From Chimonanthus salicifolius (Eukaryota; Streptophyta; Magnoliopsida; Laurales; Calycanthaceae), in the NCBI GenBank assembly GCA_013350335.1, contig CM023539.1, positions 24,793,043 through 24,857,042 of the forward strand: 64,000 nucleotides of DNA. Reading direction: 5' to 3'. Of the stretch, positions 25,156-36,557 are shown piece after piece. Both the position numbers and the translations under genes were made by a program. How positions within the stretch are numbered: the first letter of the stretch is position 1; each line of letters opens with the position of its first letter. Under the pieces are notes generated by a model. The model was given only the letters and a program-made list of their open reading frames with translations, was not told the DNA's origin and did not search any database.

Positions 25156-28100
25156 TGTAACGCCCCGCCCTTTTTCACTCGCTTCTTCCCATAAATTCAG
25201 AGTCTATTTTTTTATAACAGAGTAGAGTGATAGAGCGCGGGACGTCACGACGCGAGCTAAGTCCGAACTTCCAAAGTCCGACCCTTAACTGGCCAACCCT
25301 ATGTGTGCATGGACTCAGTCCACTAAAATGGTTCACACATAGCAATATCAACAAGTGGAATAAAATTCATAACATGCGGAATCATAACATCCAAATTGTG
25401 GAAACATAATAGAACCAAGTTCTATTCCATTCAGATGGCAAAGTACGTCAAGTCCTTAATCATTCTTAAAACGTCATCATCATCAAACTTAAACATCCGA
25501 CCATCTAAGTTATTACATTCCGAAACTAGTTACTCAATTACAAGTCCATAAGTAACTTATTCAAAACATATAAATAAATCATCCAAGCTCCTAAGCCTGG
25601 CCCGTCTTGCGTTCCTCGTTCCCCTGATTACCTGTGTCATCAACTAGGGTAGAAGTAGGGCATTAGAACAACGCGTCTAGTAGATATTCCAGTTACGACT
25701 AACATATGGTTAGTACAAAACATATATTATAACATAATATCTAAAACCATGTAAAACCATGCCATGCAATGATGACAAATCCAATGAGTCCCACCCATCA
25801 CATGTACATAAAAGTACCCACCACATAGGTCTTCTGGACCCCCGGCGGAGTGTGGACCCTCCTGAATCTTCTTGATGGAAATCATATCAAGGTACCGCAC
25901 ATAGGTTTTTCGGACGCCCCGACGGAGTGTGACCCCTCCAGTTACAAATCCTCCACCCCATGCCATGGATGAGATGCCAATGAAATACATGCTATTTTAT
26001 AACATAAACATAGCATTTAAAAATCATATTTAAATCACATGCTCTTTCCTCATATAGACATAGTATTTAAAATCAACCTTTCAAACACATTCAACACATG
26101 CTATTTATAACATAAACATAGCATTTAAAATTCACTTTAAAACAATCCTTTGAAACATAATTTCACCAAACATAAGATAAAACAAGTGTACATAAACCCA
26201 TGGTTTCAAAGAGGTGGAATCCTACCAAAGACCACTAACGTGTACTTGCATCTTTCGTCCAAGAATCGATCACCGATCGCGCACCGCTTGTGAGATCCTG
26301 TTACCTTATAATATAATAATAAATCAACACCAAATCCTACTTGATTTACAAGGTTCTAAGTCCATAACGAAACACCGTGGCCGAACCCATGGTCCAATCT
26401 TTAGTTAATTACAATTATGCCATTGGTTCTCTCATTCATTTAAATCTACCATAACTAAACTCTGTCTTAATTCATTAACCAATCATGTCCATAAAATAAA
26501 CCTCATGGGGTTCGCCCATACACCATGGCCAAACTGATGATCCCTCACTTTGGCATGAGATTACAACTTTGCCATCCATGGCTTACATAACCAATAATCC
26601 GATTCTTGCAACCATTAAAAATCATAACTCATTAAACATAAACCATAACTTTGATTCATGGGGTCCGGCCATACACATGGCCGAACCCATGATGCCTATG
26701 TTTCCATAATTAATCTCCACCTTCCATTCTTAGATAGCTTCCATAAATAATCTCCACCTTTCCATAATTGGAAGGTTTCCAAATTAATCTTCCACCCTTT
26801 CATAATTAGATAGTTTCCTAAATTAATAACCATCTTCACAATTAGATAGTTTCCTAGATTAGAAACCATCTTCATAATTAGATACTTTCTAATTTCAATA
26901 TCCACCTTCTAAGAGTAGAAACTTTCTAATATTAAACAAACTTCCATAAATGATCTTTAGTGGGGTTCGGCCATGGTGCCTATAGAAACAAATCTAATTT
27001 TTGCAACTCCTTCCATAATTGGAAGCTTTTCAAATTTAGCAACCTCCTTCCATAATTGGAAGCTTTCTAATTTTAGCAAACTCCTTCCATAATTGGAAAC
27101 TTTCTAATTTTAGCAACCAAAATGCATTTACCATTCCAAAACTACCCCATGGGGTTCGGCCATACACCATGGCCGAACCCTATGGTTCATGATCTTGACC
27201 ATTTAATTTAACTCCATTAAATTTTATCAATATCCCTTCCGTGGGGTTCGGCCATACCCATAGCCGAACCCTATGGTTCCATTCTTTTCCTCCTTTTAAA
27301 TCCAAACCACTTAACCATCAAAGGTTTCCATGATCTAAAATCTAAGAACATAAACCCATAATTAGACCATGACTTTCCATGGTTTCGATTCAACAAAGTG
27401 AACCATGTCTTTCCATTAATCAATCAATGTTCCTCCATGGTTTTCAAAATTCATAACCCAACAAAATAAATCATAACCTTCCATGGGGTTCGGCCATGCA
27501 ATATGGCCGAACCCTATGGTTCTTTCTTTCCATTCAAATCATTAAACCCATCTCCAATCTTCTTCCATGGGGTTCACCATGGCCGAACCCTATGGTTCTT
27601 TATTTCAAAACATATTTATCAAATAACATACTAACCGGTTCTTGCTCTTCCAATCTTTCTTCTTTCCTTAGCCTCTTTCTTCTTCTTCTTGATCTTTCTC
27701 AAGCAGTGATCACCTTCTTATTGCTGCCTTTTCTTCCTCTTGTTCTTGCCGTGAGTGAGAGATTAAGAGAGAAAGGAAGAGATAAAATTTGGCTATGGTG
27801 TGTAAACCATGCGCCCCTAGTCCTTCTCTCCTTTTATAATCTTTCCTTGGTCCATATTTAGGAAGTGCTTAAGATAGCTACTCCCCCCCTTAGGCCGTAC
27901 GCCCCTTCTTGATTAGTGATTGCCGTCCTCCCTTTCTTATTTTAAAACCTTCCCTTAATCCTATCTTTATTTAGATTAGATAGTTTCCTTGGCTGCCATT
28001 CCATACGCATAACATATAGATATTCATATCTATCATGCGACTTAAGCCATCTATATTTATTTAAACATCTTCTTTAGATATTCTAGCATATCAATATGGA

Positions 28101-28329
28101 TAAGAAGATCCCACATATATTTCATGCACATAAAATTAATTCAAATCCCTTATTGCATTACTAATTAAATCTAACCCCATTTAATTTATTTGAAACCATT
28201 ACCAAAACCGTTGGGTCTTAATTGGGCATTGTCCCAACACTTTACCCAATTTAAGATTCATATCTAAAATTCACAAATAAAATAGATAATTTTCATATAA
28301 AATAATAAATGAAAATCCGAGGTGTTACA
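25156..28329 (-). mobile_element. Tekay-type element, 3' LTR (LTR-A)
   Basis: In the plus view it runs from TGTAACGCCCCGCCC to GAGGTGTTACA. On the element strand it starts TGTAACACCTCGG just after a polypurine tract, so it is the 3' LTR. Its 5' half (26800-28329) is nearly identical to 58017-59530, including the TATA region and hairpin spacing. Its 3' half is more diverged from the other LTRs. ATGCA at 25151-25155 is the target site; its complement TGCAT lies at 58012-58016. Confidence 0.9.
26376..27595. repeat. Hairpin array, ~6 copies plus half-copies
   Basis: Full or nearly full units lie at about 26506, 26658, 27148, 27240, 27483 and 27567. Half-units at about 26376 and 26961 have lost one arm. 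Three tandem TTCCATAATTGGAAGC-type units lie between about 27025 and 27110. Confidence 0.85.
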
Positions 28330-28347
28330 ATACAACTCTCTTTTTAA
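28330..28347 (-). other. Polypurine tract of the Tekay-type element
   Basis: On the element strand AAAAAGAGAG lies just before the 3' LTR, after GGGACGAAAATTTT. This is the expected place for plus-strand priming in a gypsy element. Confidence 0.65.
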
Positions 28348-28389
28348 AATTTTCGTCCCAAAAATCGAGTGAAGTAGGGTTTCAAACAT

Positions 28390-29820
28390 TTACCTAAATA
28401 GCTCGGGATGAGCTTTCCTCATTTCCGACTCGAGTTCCCATGTAACTTCCTCAATGTTATGTCGATCCCATACTACCTTGACAAACTGGATTGCTCGGTT
28501 CCGTAGTACCCTTTGTTCTGTGTCCACCAATCGGACAGGTTTCTCAACGTATGTCACGTCGCTTTGGATCTCTATGTCATGTACGTTCAGTACGTGAGAA
28601 GGATCAGGATTATATTTCCTCAACATCGATATGTGGAACACATCGTGTAAAGATGCCAACTGTGAGGGGAGTGCCAATTGATAAGCCACGGTCCCCATCC
28701 TTCTTATGATTGAAAACAGTCCCACATATCTTGGCGACAATTTTCCTTTCTTTCCAAACCTCATTTGTCCCTTCCGTGGTGAGACTTTTAAGAACACCAT
28801 GTCTCCCACTTCAAATTCAAGAAACCTCCTCCTCTTGTCAGCATAGCTCTTCTGACGGCTTTGTGCAGTCAATAGATGCTGCTGTATTAACTGTATCTGC
28901 ACTGTAGTCTTTCCAACCAACTCAGGTCCAATTAGTACAGGCTCACCGGTCTCTGTCCAGCACACCGGTGACCTACATGGTCTACCATATAATGCCTCAA
29001 ATGGTGCCATCTGGAGGCTTGCCTGGTAACTGTTGTTGTAAGAGAATTCTACCAATGGCAAGTGATCCTCCCATCCACCCTTGAAATCTAGTATACATGC
29101 TCTCAGCATATCCTCCAGTGTCTGTATTGTCCTCTCAGACTGTCCATCAGTCTGTGGATGAAATGCCGTACTAATTAGTAGATCTCTTCCCATGGCCGAC
29201 TGCATACTCTGCCATACTCTGCCCGTGAAACGACCATCTCTGTCAGACACAATAGTCTGAGGTATACCATGTAATCTGATGATATCCCTAATATACCGCA
29301 GACCCAAAGTCTCAGATGAATTTGTCATCTTAATAGGAAGAAAACATGTAGACTTGGTCAGTCAGTCTACCACGACCCATATCGCATCGTTGCCCTTTGA
29401 TGACCTTGGCAATTCCTGTAACAAAATCCATGGAGATGTGCTCCCATTTCCATTCCGGCACTGGTAAGGGTTTGAGTAACCCTGGTGGCTTCTGATGTTC
29501 CGTCTTAACCTGCTGACAAGTTAAGCAATGAGCCACAAATTCTGCCACATCTCTTTTGAGTCCGTGCCACCAATAATGTCTCCTCAGGTCGTGATACATC
29601 TTAGTGCTGCCAGGATGAGTAAGAGTTTGATCCGATGTGCCTCAACCAATAACTCTTTTCTGCAACTCTTAGGTACATAAATCAGTCCTTGGAATAGAAG
29701 ACCCTGTCCCGGTCGTAATTCCCATTCTGGTATGACTTCACCAGTAGACATCTTGGCCGAAATCTCCTCCACTTCCTGGTCTGTCCGCTGTTCCTGTTCA
29801 ATCTTGGTAACCATGTTGGT
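28390..29820 (-). pseudogene. Tekay-type integrase with chromodomain-like tail
   Basis: This enzyme would insert the cDNA into chromosomes. The N-terminal part (29584-29814) has the pre-integrase segment [18 protein letters not shown]. The zinc-binding HHCC region lies just below 29599 ([24 protein letters not shown]). The first catalytic Asp is in [11 protein letters not shown], the second in IVSDRDGRFTGRVW and the Glu in SERTIQTLEDML, so the D,D,E triad is present. The C-terminus ends HNIEEVTWELESEMRKAHPE, a chromodomain-like tail typical of chromoviruses (Tekay/Del). Frameshifts near 29328-29390 and 29600 break it. On the element strand it follows RNase H and ends about 60 bp before the 3' LTR. 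Confidence 0.88.
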
Positions 29821-29899
29821 TCAGTATGACCATATTGTAAATAGTCCCATGGTTATTGAGGTAAAGTTCAAACTCTCGAATGGCATTCTGCATCTCCCA

Positions 29900-30389
29900 T
29901 TCTGTCCTGATCAAACAAGCCACTGATGCATGTGATAAACGGCTAGGGCATCTGCCACCTTGTTCGCCTTGCTAGGGTGATAAAGAAGTACGAACTCATA
30001 ATCCGCCAGATATTCCATCCATCTGCGCTACCTTAGGTTGAGTTCTTTCTAATCAAACAAGTACTTCAAGCTCTTATGATCTGAAAACACTTCAAATTTC
30101 TCGCCACAAAGATAATGTCTCCAGCTTTTGAAAGTGAAGACCACTGCGGCTAGTTCCAGATCGTGCGTAGGATAGAGACGTTCATGTATTTTCAACTGTC
30201 TTGATCCGTATGCCACCACACGATTACTTTGACTGAGTGAACACCCCAGTCCCTCTCCTGAAGCATCGCAGTGTACCTCATAACACTTGCCTCTTTCGGC
30301 AAAATTAGGATAGAAGCAGTGGTAAGTCTCTTCTTCAGCTCTTCAAACCTCCGATTGCACAGATCTGACCACTCATATTTGACTCCTTT
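29900..30389 (-). pseudogene. Tekay-type RNase H (frameshifted)
   Basis: It would remove RNA from the RNA:DNA hybrid during cDNA synthesis. On the minus strand the region encodes [40 protein letters not shown] and [15 protein letters not shown] followed by a stop, in the order of gypsy RNase H. The catalytic-type Asp residues of HCDAS and FSDHKSL are present. No long ORF spans it because of frameshifts and stops at both ends. Confidence 0.75.
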
Positions 30390-31287
30390 CTAAGTGAGTC
30401 GAGTAAGTGGAGATGCAATTTTTGAGAAGTCCATGATAAATTTCCTGTAATAACTAGCCAACCCCAAAAAACTACGGATCTCGGTTACATTCTTTGGCGC
30501 TTTCCAATCTCTTACTGCCGCTACCTTAGCCGGGTCCACTGCTATACCTTCTTCTGATATAACATGTCCCAAAAAGTTGACCTCAAATAGCCAAAATTCA
30601 CATTTACTGGCTTTAGCATATAGTTTGTTCTTCCTCAAAGTGTCCAGAACTATTCTCAGGTGCTCAGCATGTTCTTCCTGAGTTTTGGAGTAAATCAAAA
30701 TATCATTAATAAATACAATGACAAATTGGTCCAAGTAAGAACGGAAAATCCTGTTCATAAGATCCATGAACACAGTCGGTGCATTGGTGAGTCCAAACGG
30801 CATGACTACAAACTCATACAACCCATACCGCATTCTGAAGGTTGTCTTCTCTATGTCCTCCTCCCTAATCCTGATTTGGTGATATCTGGACATGAAATCA
30901 ACCTTAGAAAAATGACTTGAACCTTTAAGTTGATCAAATAAATCATCGATCCTGCGTAGAGGGTACTTGTTTCTGACCGTCAGCTGGTTCAGTTTTCGAT
31001 AATCCACACACATACTGAAGTGAACCATCCTTCTTCTTTACAAATAAAACCGGAGCTCCCCAAGACGATGTATTGCTCCGAATGCACCCCAATCTAAGCA
31101 GTTCATCAATCTGCTTCTTTAACTCGGACATCTCTGCTGGTGCCATCCGGTAGTGTGGTAATGACACTGGTGCAGTGCCAGGGTACAACTTGATTTCAAA
31201 ATTGATCTCCCTCATGGGAGGCAAACCAGGGAGTTCCTTTGGAAAAACGTCCTCAAAGTCGCTTACTATTTCAAGAAGTTCAACCAC
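30390..31287 (-). pseudogene. Tekay-type reverse transcriptase
   Basis: This copies element RNA into DNA. Two overlapping frames encode it. The upstream part (30943-31287) has LPGLPPMREINFEIKLYPGT, RMAPAEMSELKKQIDELL and [13 protein letters not shown]. The downstream part (30390-31028) has [55 protein letters not shown] and [11 protein letters not shown]. The catalytic box usually read as (Y/F)xDD is FIND here ([10 protein letters not shown]), so one catalytic Asp has become Asn. A frameshift lies near 31000. Both changes indicate a dead copy. Confidence 0.9.
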
Positions 31288-31816
31288 CTGGTGCCTTATT
31301 GAGTCTGATAATGTTCAATAACAGATGATTCAACCCTTCATGTAGTCTGCTTTGTTTATCAGTACGCACCATATGTTGTTTTCCCTCGGTCGACCAAAAT
31401 GTCATCCTGCGATGATAACAATCAATGTTGGCCTTAAAGCTAGCCAACCAATCCATACCGAAAATAATATCATATTCTGTCATATCGAGCACCAAATAAT
31501 TGAACTCAAATCTGAGTCCAGCAAGTTCAGTATTCACTGCTGTGCATATAAGTCCCAATGATGTGTCTCCGACGGGGGATACAATAGTGAATGATGTGGA
31601 TAGTTTTTGTACCAATGTACTAGTAGCAGCTATAAATGTAGCAGATATGAAAGAGTGTGATGCTCCCGAATCAAATAATGCAAAGGCATAGGAACTACTG
31701 ACTACTACCATACCTTGAATCACTGAATGATCCTCTGCTGCTGGAGGTGCTAATGTGAATACCCTGTCCAAATCCTGTAGGTGGCCGTCCCGCCTGATTA
31801 AATGTTCTGCCTCCAA
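31280..31816 (-). pseudogene. Tekay-type aspartic protease region
   Basis: It would cut the Gag-Pol polyprotein. The protease active-site motif is intact: ALFDSGASHSFIS, around 31650-31690. The fold continues with FNYLVLDMTEYDIIFGMDWL. The open stretch is 178 codons and links the gag zinc knuckle to reverse transcriptase, but it is separated from both by frameshifts. Confidence 0.82.
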
Positions 31817-31864
31817 GTGAATTAGCTGGCCTAACCGGTGGAGGAGATGAACCCCTATTATTAG

Positions 31865-32920
31865 AGGGTTTCATGAGTTGTGGACATTCTCTCTTAAAAT
31901 GGCCAAGCTGATCACAATGAAAGCAGTTGCCCCCACCTCTGGGAGCCTGAGTGACTGATGCAGATGGGGAGGGATGATTGGGTCGAAAGCCCCCTGTTGA
32001 CCCAGTAGATGGTGCGGGTCTGCTAGAGTTCGGTCGGAACCTCTTGTTGGGCTGAAATGTACCCCTCCCACTCTGAGCTCAGTGATTATCAAAACGCGAT
32101 AACTCAGCCATCTCCTGTTCCGCTATAGTGGTCCTGCTGACTACCTTTGCCAGTGTGGCTGTTTTAAATATGGTTACCATGGCCCTTATGCTTGGCCGAA
32201 GGCCCCGCTCAAACTTGCGTGCCCTTTAATACTCTGTATCCACCATATAGAATGCATATACGATAAACTGAGAAACTCCTGGTGGTACCCTGCCACCGTA
32301 ATGGTACCCTATACCAAAGATAGAAAAACCTGTGTCTGGCGCTCCTTCTCCTCCTCAGGAAAATAATGTTCCAGGAAGGTAGCTGAGAACTGCTCCCAAG
32401 TCAGTGCAGTCCTCCCTCCTTCCGGAAGAAGTGCTCGCTGCTTCTCTATCACCTCCCACCATTTACCGGCATCATCGATCAGTTGTGATGTGACCAGTAA
32501 AATCTTATGAGCATGACTCGTGATATTCAGTAAAGTCTAGATCTGTGAAATCTTCTTCAGCCAGTTTTCCGCTCCGAGAGCCCCTTCTCTCCCCTTGAAG
32601 TAAGGAGGGCGCTGTTGCTGGAAGTCCCTGACCATGCTCCTGTCATTGGTCCCGTTGGTGGTTCCATTCCCGTTCAAGTGTTGTTGGAGCACTGAAGTGA
32701 TCACCGCTTGAACCAAGTTTTGCAATTCAGTAGGCACCACTGGTATGTTCACGCTGCTTTGTTCCTCCTCCTCTTAGTGGGATTGTTGTTCCTCCTCATC
32801 ATGATGAGATTATCGTTCCTCCTCATCATGAGATTGTCGTTCCTCCTCATCATGGTTCCTCCTCTTCACCCCCTTTGGGTTTTGTCGGGTATTTCTCCTT
32901 GGCCTTCCCCTTGGAGCCAT
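31865..32920 (-). pseudogene. Tekay-type gag (broken), CCHC zinc knuckle at 31884-31925
   Basis: The probable start is ATG at 32920 (MAPRGRPRRNTRQNPKG). A 24-27-bp tandem repeat follows, encoding HDEEERQS-like units, with two in-frame stops inside it. Next come VPTELQNLVQAVITSVLQQH, PPYFKGREGALGAENWLKKI and the capsid core in broken frames (EQFSATFLEHYFPEEEKERQ). The CCHC knuckle CFHCDQLGHFKREC is intact at 31884-31925. Multiple stops and shifts lie between 32530 and 32100. Confidence 0.82.
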
Positions 32921-33176
32921 TTTTTCCTAAGCCATTGAAACATATCAAGACTTAGTTTCCATCATAAAATTTGTATTTCTACTTTTGGGGAAAATTTCCA
33001 AATAAGCACTCTTGATTTTTTTTTTTTTGTTTCCAGGGAAATACATCCTATGTTGCTATGTTTGATAATCTGATTATTTTGACTGTACTTCCTTTGCTAT
33101 CATCCATCTGAGTTTAATGAAGTAAATTAATGCACGGAGACCGGATTAACTTACTCTGAAAGATTCAATGTTTCTG

Positions 33177-33194
33177 ATTCGCTCTAATACCAAC
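33177..33194 (-). other. Primer-binding site of the Tekay-type element
   Basis: On the element strand TTGGTATTAGAGCGAA directly follows the 5' LTR end. It matches the initiator tRNA-Met site TGGTATCAGAGC with one change. It shows that 33196-36557 is the 5' LTR. Confidence 0.75.
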
Positions 33195-33195
33195 C

Positions 33196-35826
33196 GTAAC
33201 GCCCCGCCCTTTTTCACTCGCTTCTTCCCGTAAATCAGAGTCTATTTTTTTTTTTATAACAGAGTAGAGTGATAGAGCGCGGGACGTCATGACGCGAGCT
33301 AAGTCCGAACTTCCAAAGTCTGACCCATAACTAGCCAACCTTATGTGTGCATGGACTAAATCCTCGAAAATGGTTCACACATAATAATATCAACTTGCGG
33401 AATAAAAATCATAATTGCGGAATCATAACATGCAGAATAATAATAGAACCAAGTTCTATTCCATTCAGATAGCAAAGTACGTCAAGTCCTTAATCATCAT
33501 TCAAATATCATAATTATCAAAATAAACATCCGACCATCTAAGTTATTGCATTCCTGGAAACTAGTTACTCAAATACATATCCATAAGTAACTTTATTCAA
33601 AACATATAAAATAAATCATCCAAGCTCCTATGCCTGGCCCTCCTTGCGTTCATCGTTCCCTTGTTTTCCTGTGTCATCAACTAGGGTAGAAGTAGGGCGT
33701 TAGAATAACGCGCCCAGCAGGTATTCTAGTTACGGCTAACACATGGTTAGTACAAAGCATATATAATAACGTAGTCAAAAACCATATAAATCCATGCCAT
33801 GCAATGATGACAAATGCAATGAGTCTCACCCATCACATGTACATAAAAGTGCCCACCACATAGGTCTTTCGGACGCCCCGATGGAGTGTGGACCCTCCGG
33901 TTTCTTCCTGATGGAAAAGCACATCAAGGTACAGCACATAGGTTTTTCGGACGCCGCGACGGAGTGTGGACCCTCCGGTTACAAATCCTTCACCCCATGC
34001 CATGCATGAGATGCCAATGAAACACATGCTATTTTATAACATAAATATAGCATTAAAATCACATTTTGAAACATATCCAACGCATGCTATTTTATCATAT
34101 AAACATAGCATTTAAAATCACAAAATTTAAAACATATCCTTTGCAACATAATTTCATCAAAAATAAGATAAAACAAATGCACATAAACCCATGGTTTCAA
34201 AGAGGTGGAATCCTACCAAAGACCGCTACGTGTCCTTGCGTCTTTCGTCCGGTAACCGCTCATGATCATAAACACCTTGTGAGGTCCCGTTACCTTATAA
34301 TATAACAATTAATCATAACCAAGTCCCACTTGATTTTCCACATTTTAAGTTCATAAACAAAACCCCATGGGGTTCGGCCATACACCATGGCCGAACCCAT
34401 GGCCTACCATTTTCATGCTTATTTACCAAATTGCCATTGGTCTATCATTCCATAATCCAATCCTTTCAATTATTAAAAAAATTGCCTAAGTTCATGTTTG
34501 CTCCTCAAACCATCTCATGGGGTTCGGCCATACATCATGGCGGAACCCATGATCCTTCAATTTAGGCGATATTTATAATTTTGCCACTACCTTAGGTTTA
34601 TGTCTCTCCATTAATCCAATCACTATATTAAATCCATAAAATCCATTCAACTTGATTCATGGGGTTCGGCCATGGTGATATCTTAATTCCATTTAATGAC
34701 TTATAATCTTAGGTCCAACAACCTAAGTCTATACTTGCATCCTCCCTTTATTTAAAATACACAAAAACATAAACCCATAAATTTGGTTCATGGGGTTCGG
34801 CCATCCACATGGCCGAACCCATGATGTCTAAGTTTCCATTTTCACTAATGATCCATAATTAGAAGGTTTCCAAATTAATCTCCACCTTCCATAATTAGAA
34901 GGTTTCCAACTTATCTCCACCTTCTATATTTAGAAGGTTTTCAAATTTATCTCCACTTCCATAATTCGAAGGTTCATATTTAGAAGCTTTCTAAATTTAA
35001 TATACCAATTCCATAAAGAGACCCTAGTGGGGTTCGGCCATATACCATGGCCGAACGTCACCCATAGAGACAAATCCATCATTTTTCACTCACTTTCTAA
35101 ATTAGTAACCAACTCCATGGGGTTCGGCCATACACCATAGTCGAACCCTATGATTCATGATCTTAACCATTATTTAATCCTTGATCTTCCATTTAATTTA
35201 AGTCCATTAAAATTCAATAATAATACCAACACAACTCCATGGGGTTCGGCCATACACCATGGCCAAACCCTATGGTTCATAATCTTCCTCTAAAAATTAT
35301 TAAACAAAACATTCATCACCTCAAAACTTTAGTATTCCTTCCATGGTTTTTATCATTCAAACGATCATTAAATAAATCATGTGCTTCCATGGGGTTCGGC
35401 CATGCACTATGGCCGAACCCTATGGTTCCATATTCCTCTTTTAAATCCAAAAACACCTAACCGTCCAAGGTTTCCATGATCTAAAATTCATGAACATAAA
35501 CCCATAATTATTTCCATCATTCCAACTTCCATTAATCAATCATGGGGTTCGGCCCTACACCATGGCCGAACCCTATGGTTCTTTTCTTTCCATTTTAAAA
35601 TCCATCAAATCATCACCCAATCTTCTTCCATGGGGCCGAACCCTATGGTTCGGCCATATACCATGGCCGAACCCTATGGTTCTTTTCTTTTAAAACAAAT
35701 TTATCAAATACAATACTAACCGGTTCCGATTGATTTTTGCTCTTCCAATCCTTCTCCTTTCTCCTTGATTTTTCCCTCTTGCTGGCTGCCCTCTTTTCCT
35801 CCTTGTTGTATTGCCGAGAATGAGAG

Positions 35827-35862
<36 letters not shown>

Positions 35863-36557
35863 TGTTCAGCTATGGTGTAAACCGTGAGGCCCTCTATGTT
35901 TCCCCTTTTATTACTTCCTCTTGATCCCAAGTTAGAAGGTGCTAAGAAAATAATTCCCCTTATGCCGTGTACTCTTGCTACCCTTCTCTTAAAACCTCCA
36001 CTCGGCCAATCTTATTTAGACAATGCAGTGTGCACCTTTCCTTCCTCTCTTTTCTAGTTTCCAATTGATCCAATCTATACTTAGATAGTGCCAATATACA
36101 ATTGCCGTGTGCCCTTCCTTGTACCTTAATTGGAAGTTGCCGACCTTCCCACTTTAGTAATGTCCCACTCGGCCATGCAATCTCTTTTTAATTAAACAAC
36201 TTCTTTATTTAATTTTTAGATAATTTACATACCCTTTTTAAATGATCCCATGCGCCCAACATAGATATGCTAATCCCTATATACGGCCAATGTAATCTTC
36301 ATTTGATTTTTAAACATCTCTTTCGATATTCAAATCCAATATTCGGCCATGCACAATCCTTCTCTAATTTTAGACATAATGAATGGTTAATTTAAATTGG
36401 CCACATTTAATTTTTATTGAAACAATTTCCACAACCGTTGGGTCTAAATTGGGCATTGACCCAACACTTTACCCAATTTAAGATCCATATGTAAAATTCA
36501 CAAATTAAATGGATAATTTTCATACAAAATAATAAATTGAAAATCCGAGGTGTTACA
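33196..36557 (-). mobile_element. Tekay-type element, 5' LTR (LTR-B)
   Basis: In the plus view it runs from GTAACGCCCCGCCC to GAGGTGTTACA; the terminal T at 33195 is changed. Its 3' portion (33196 to about 34630) is nearly identical to 59537-60907 of LTR-C, while its 5' portion (toward 36557) differs clearly from LTR-A. The flank at 36558 is ATTTT, which does not match the ATGCA beside LTR-A, so the two outer flanks of this apparent element are not a TSD pair. The reverse complement, AAAAT, nearly matches AAAAC after 60907. Confidence 0.88.
34365..35680. repeat. Hairpin array, ~9 copies
   Basis: Inverted repeats around GGGTTCGGCCAT lie at about 34365, 34515, 34791, 35028, 35118, 35238, 35389, 35543 and 35632, with a half-copy near 34669. 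The last site contains one and a half units head to tail. A GA microsatellite lies at 35828-35861 in the leader segment. Confidence 0.88.

Noticed and set aside
25156..36557. A simple complete Tekay element with its own matching TSD
   Set aside because: The outer flanks (ATGCA and ATTTT) do not match; ATGCA instead pairs with TGCAT at 58012-58016, which led to the inversion model.
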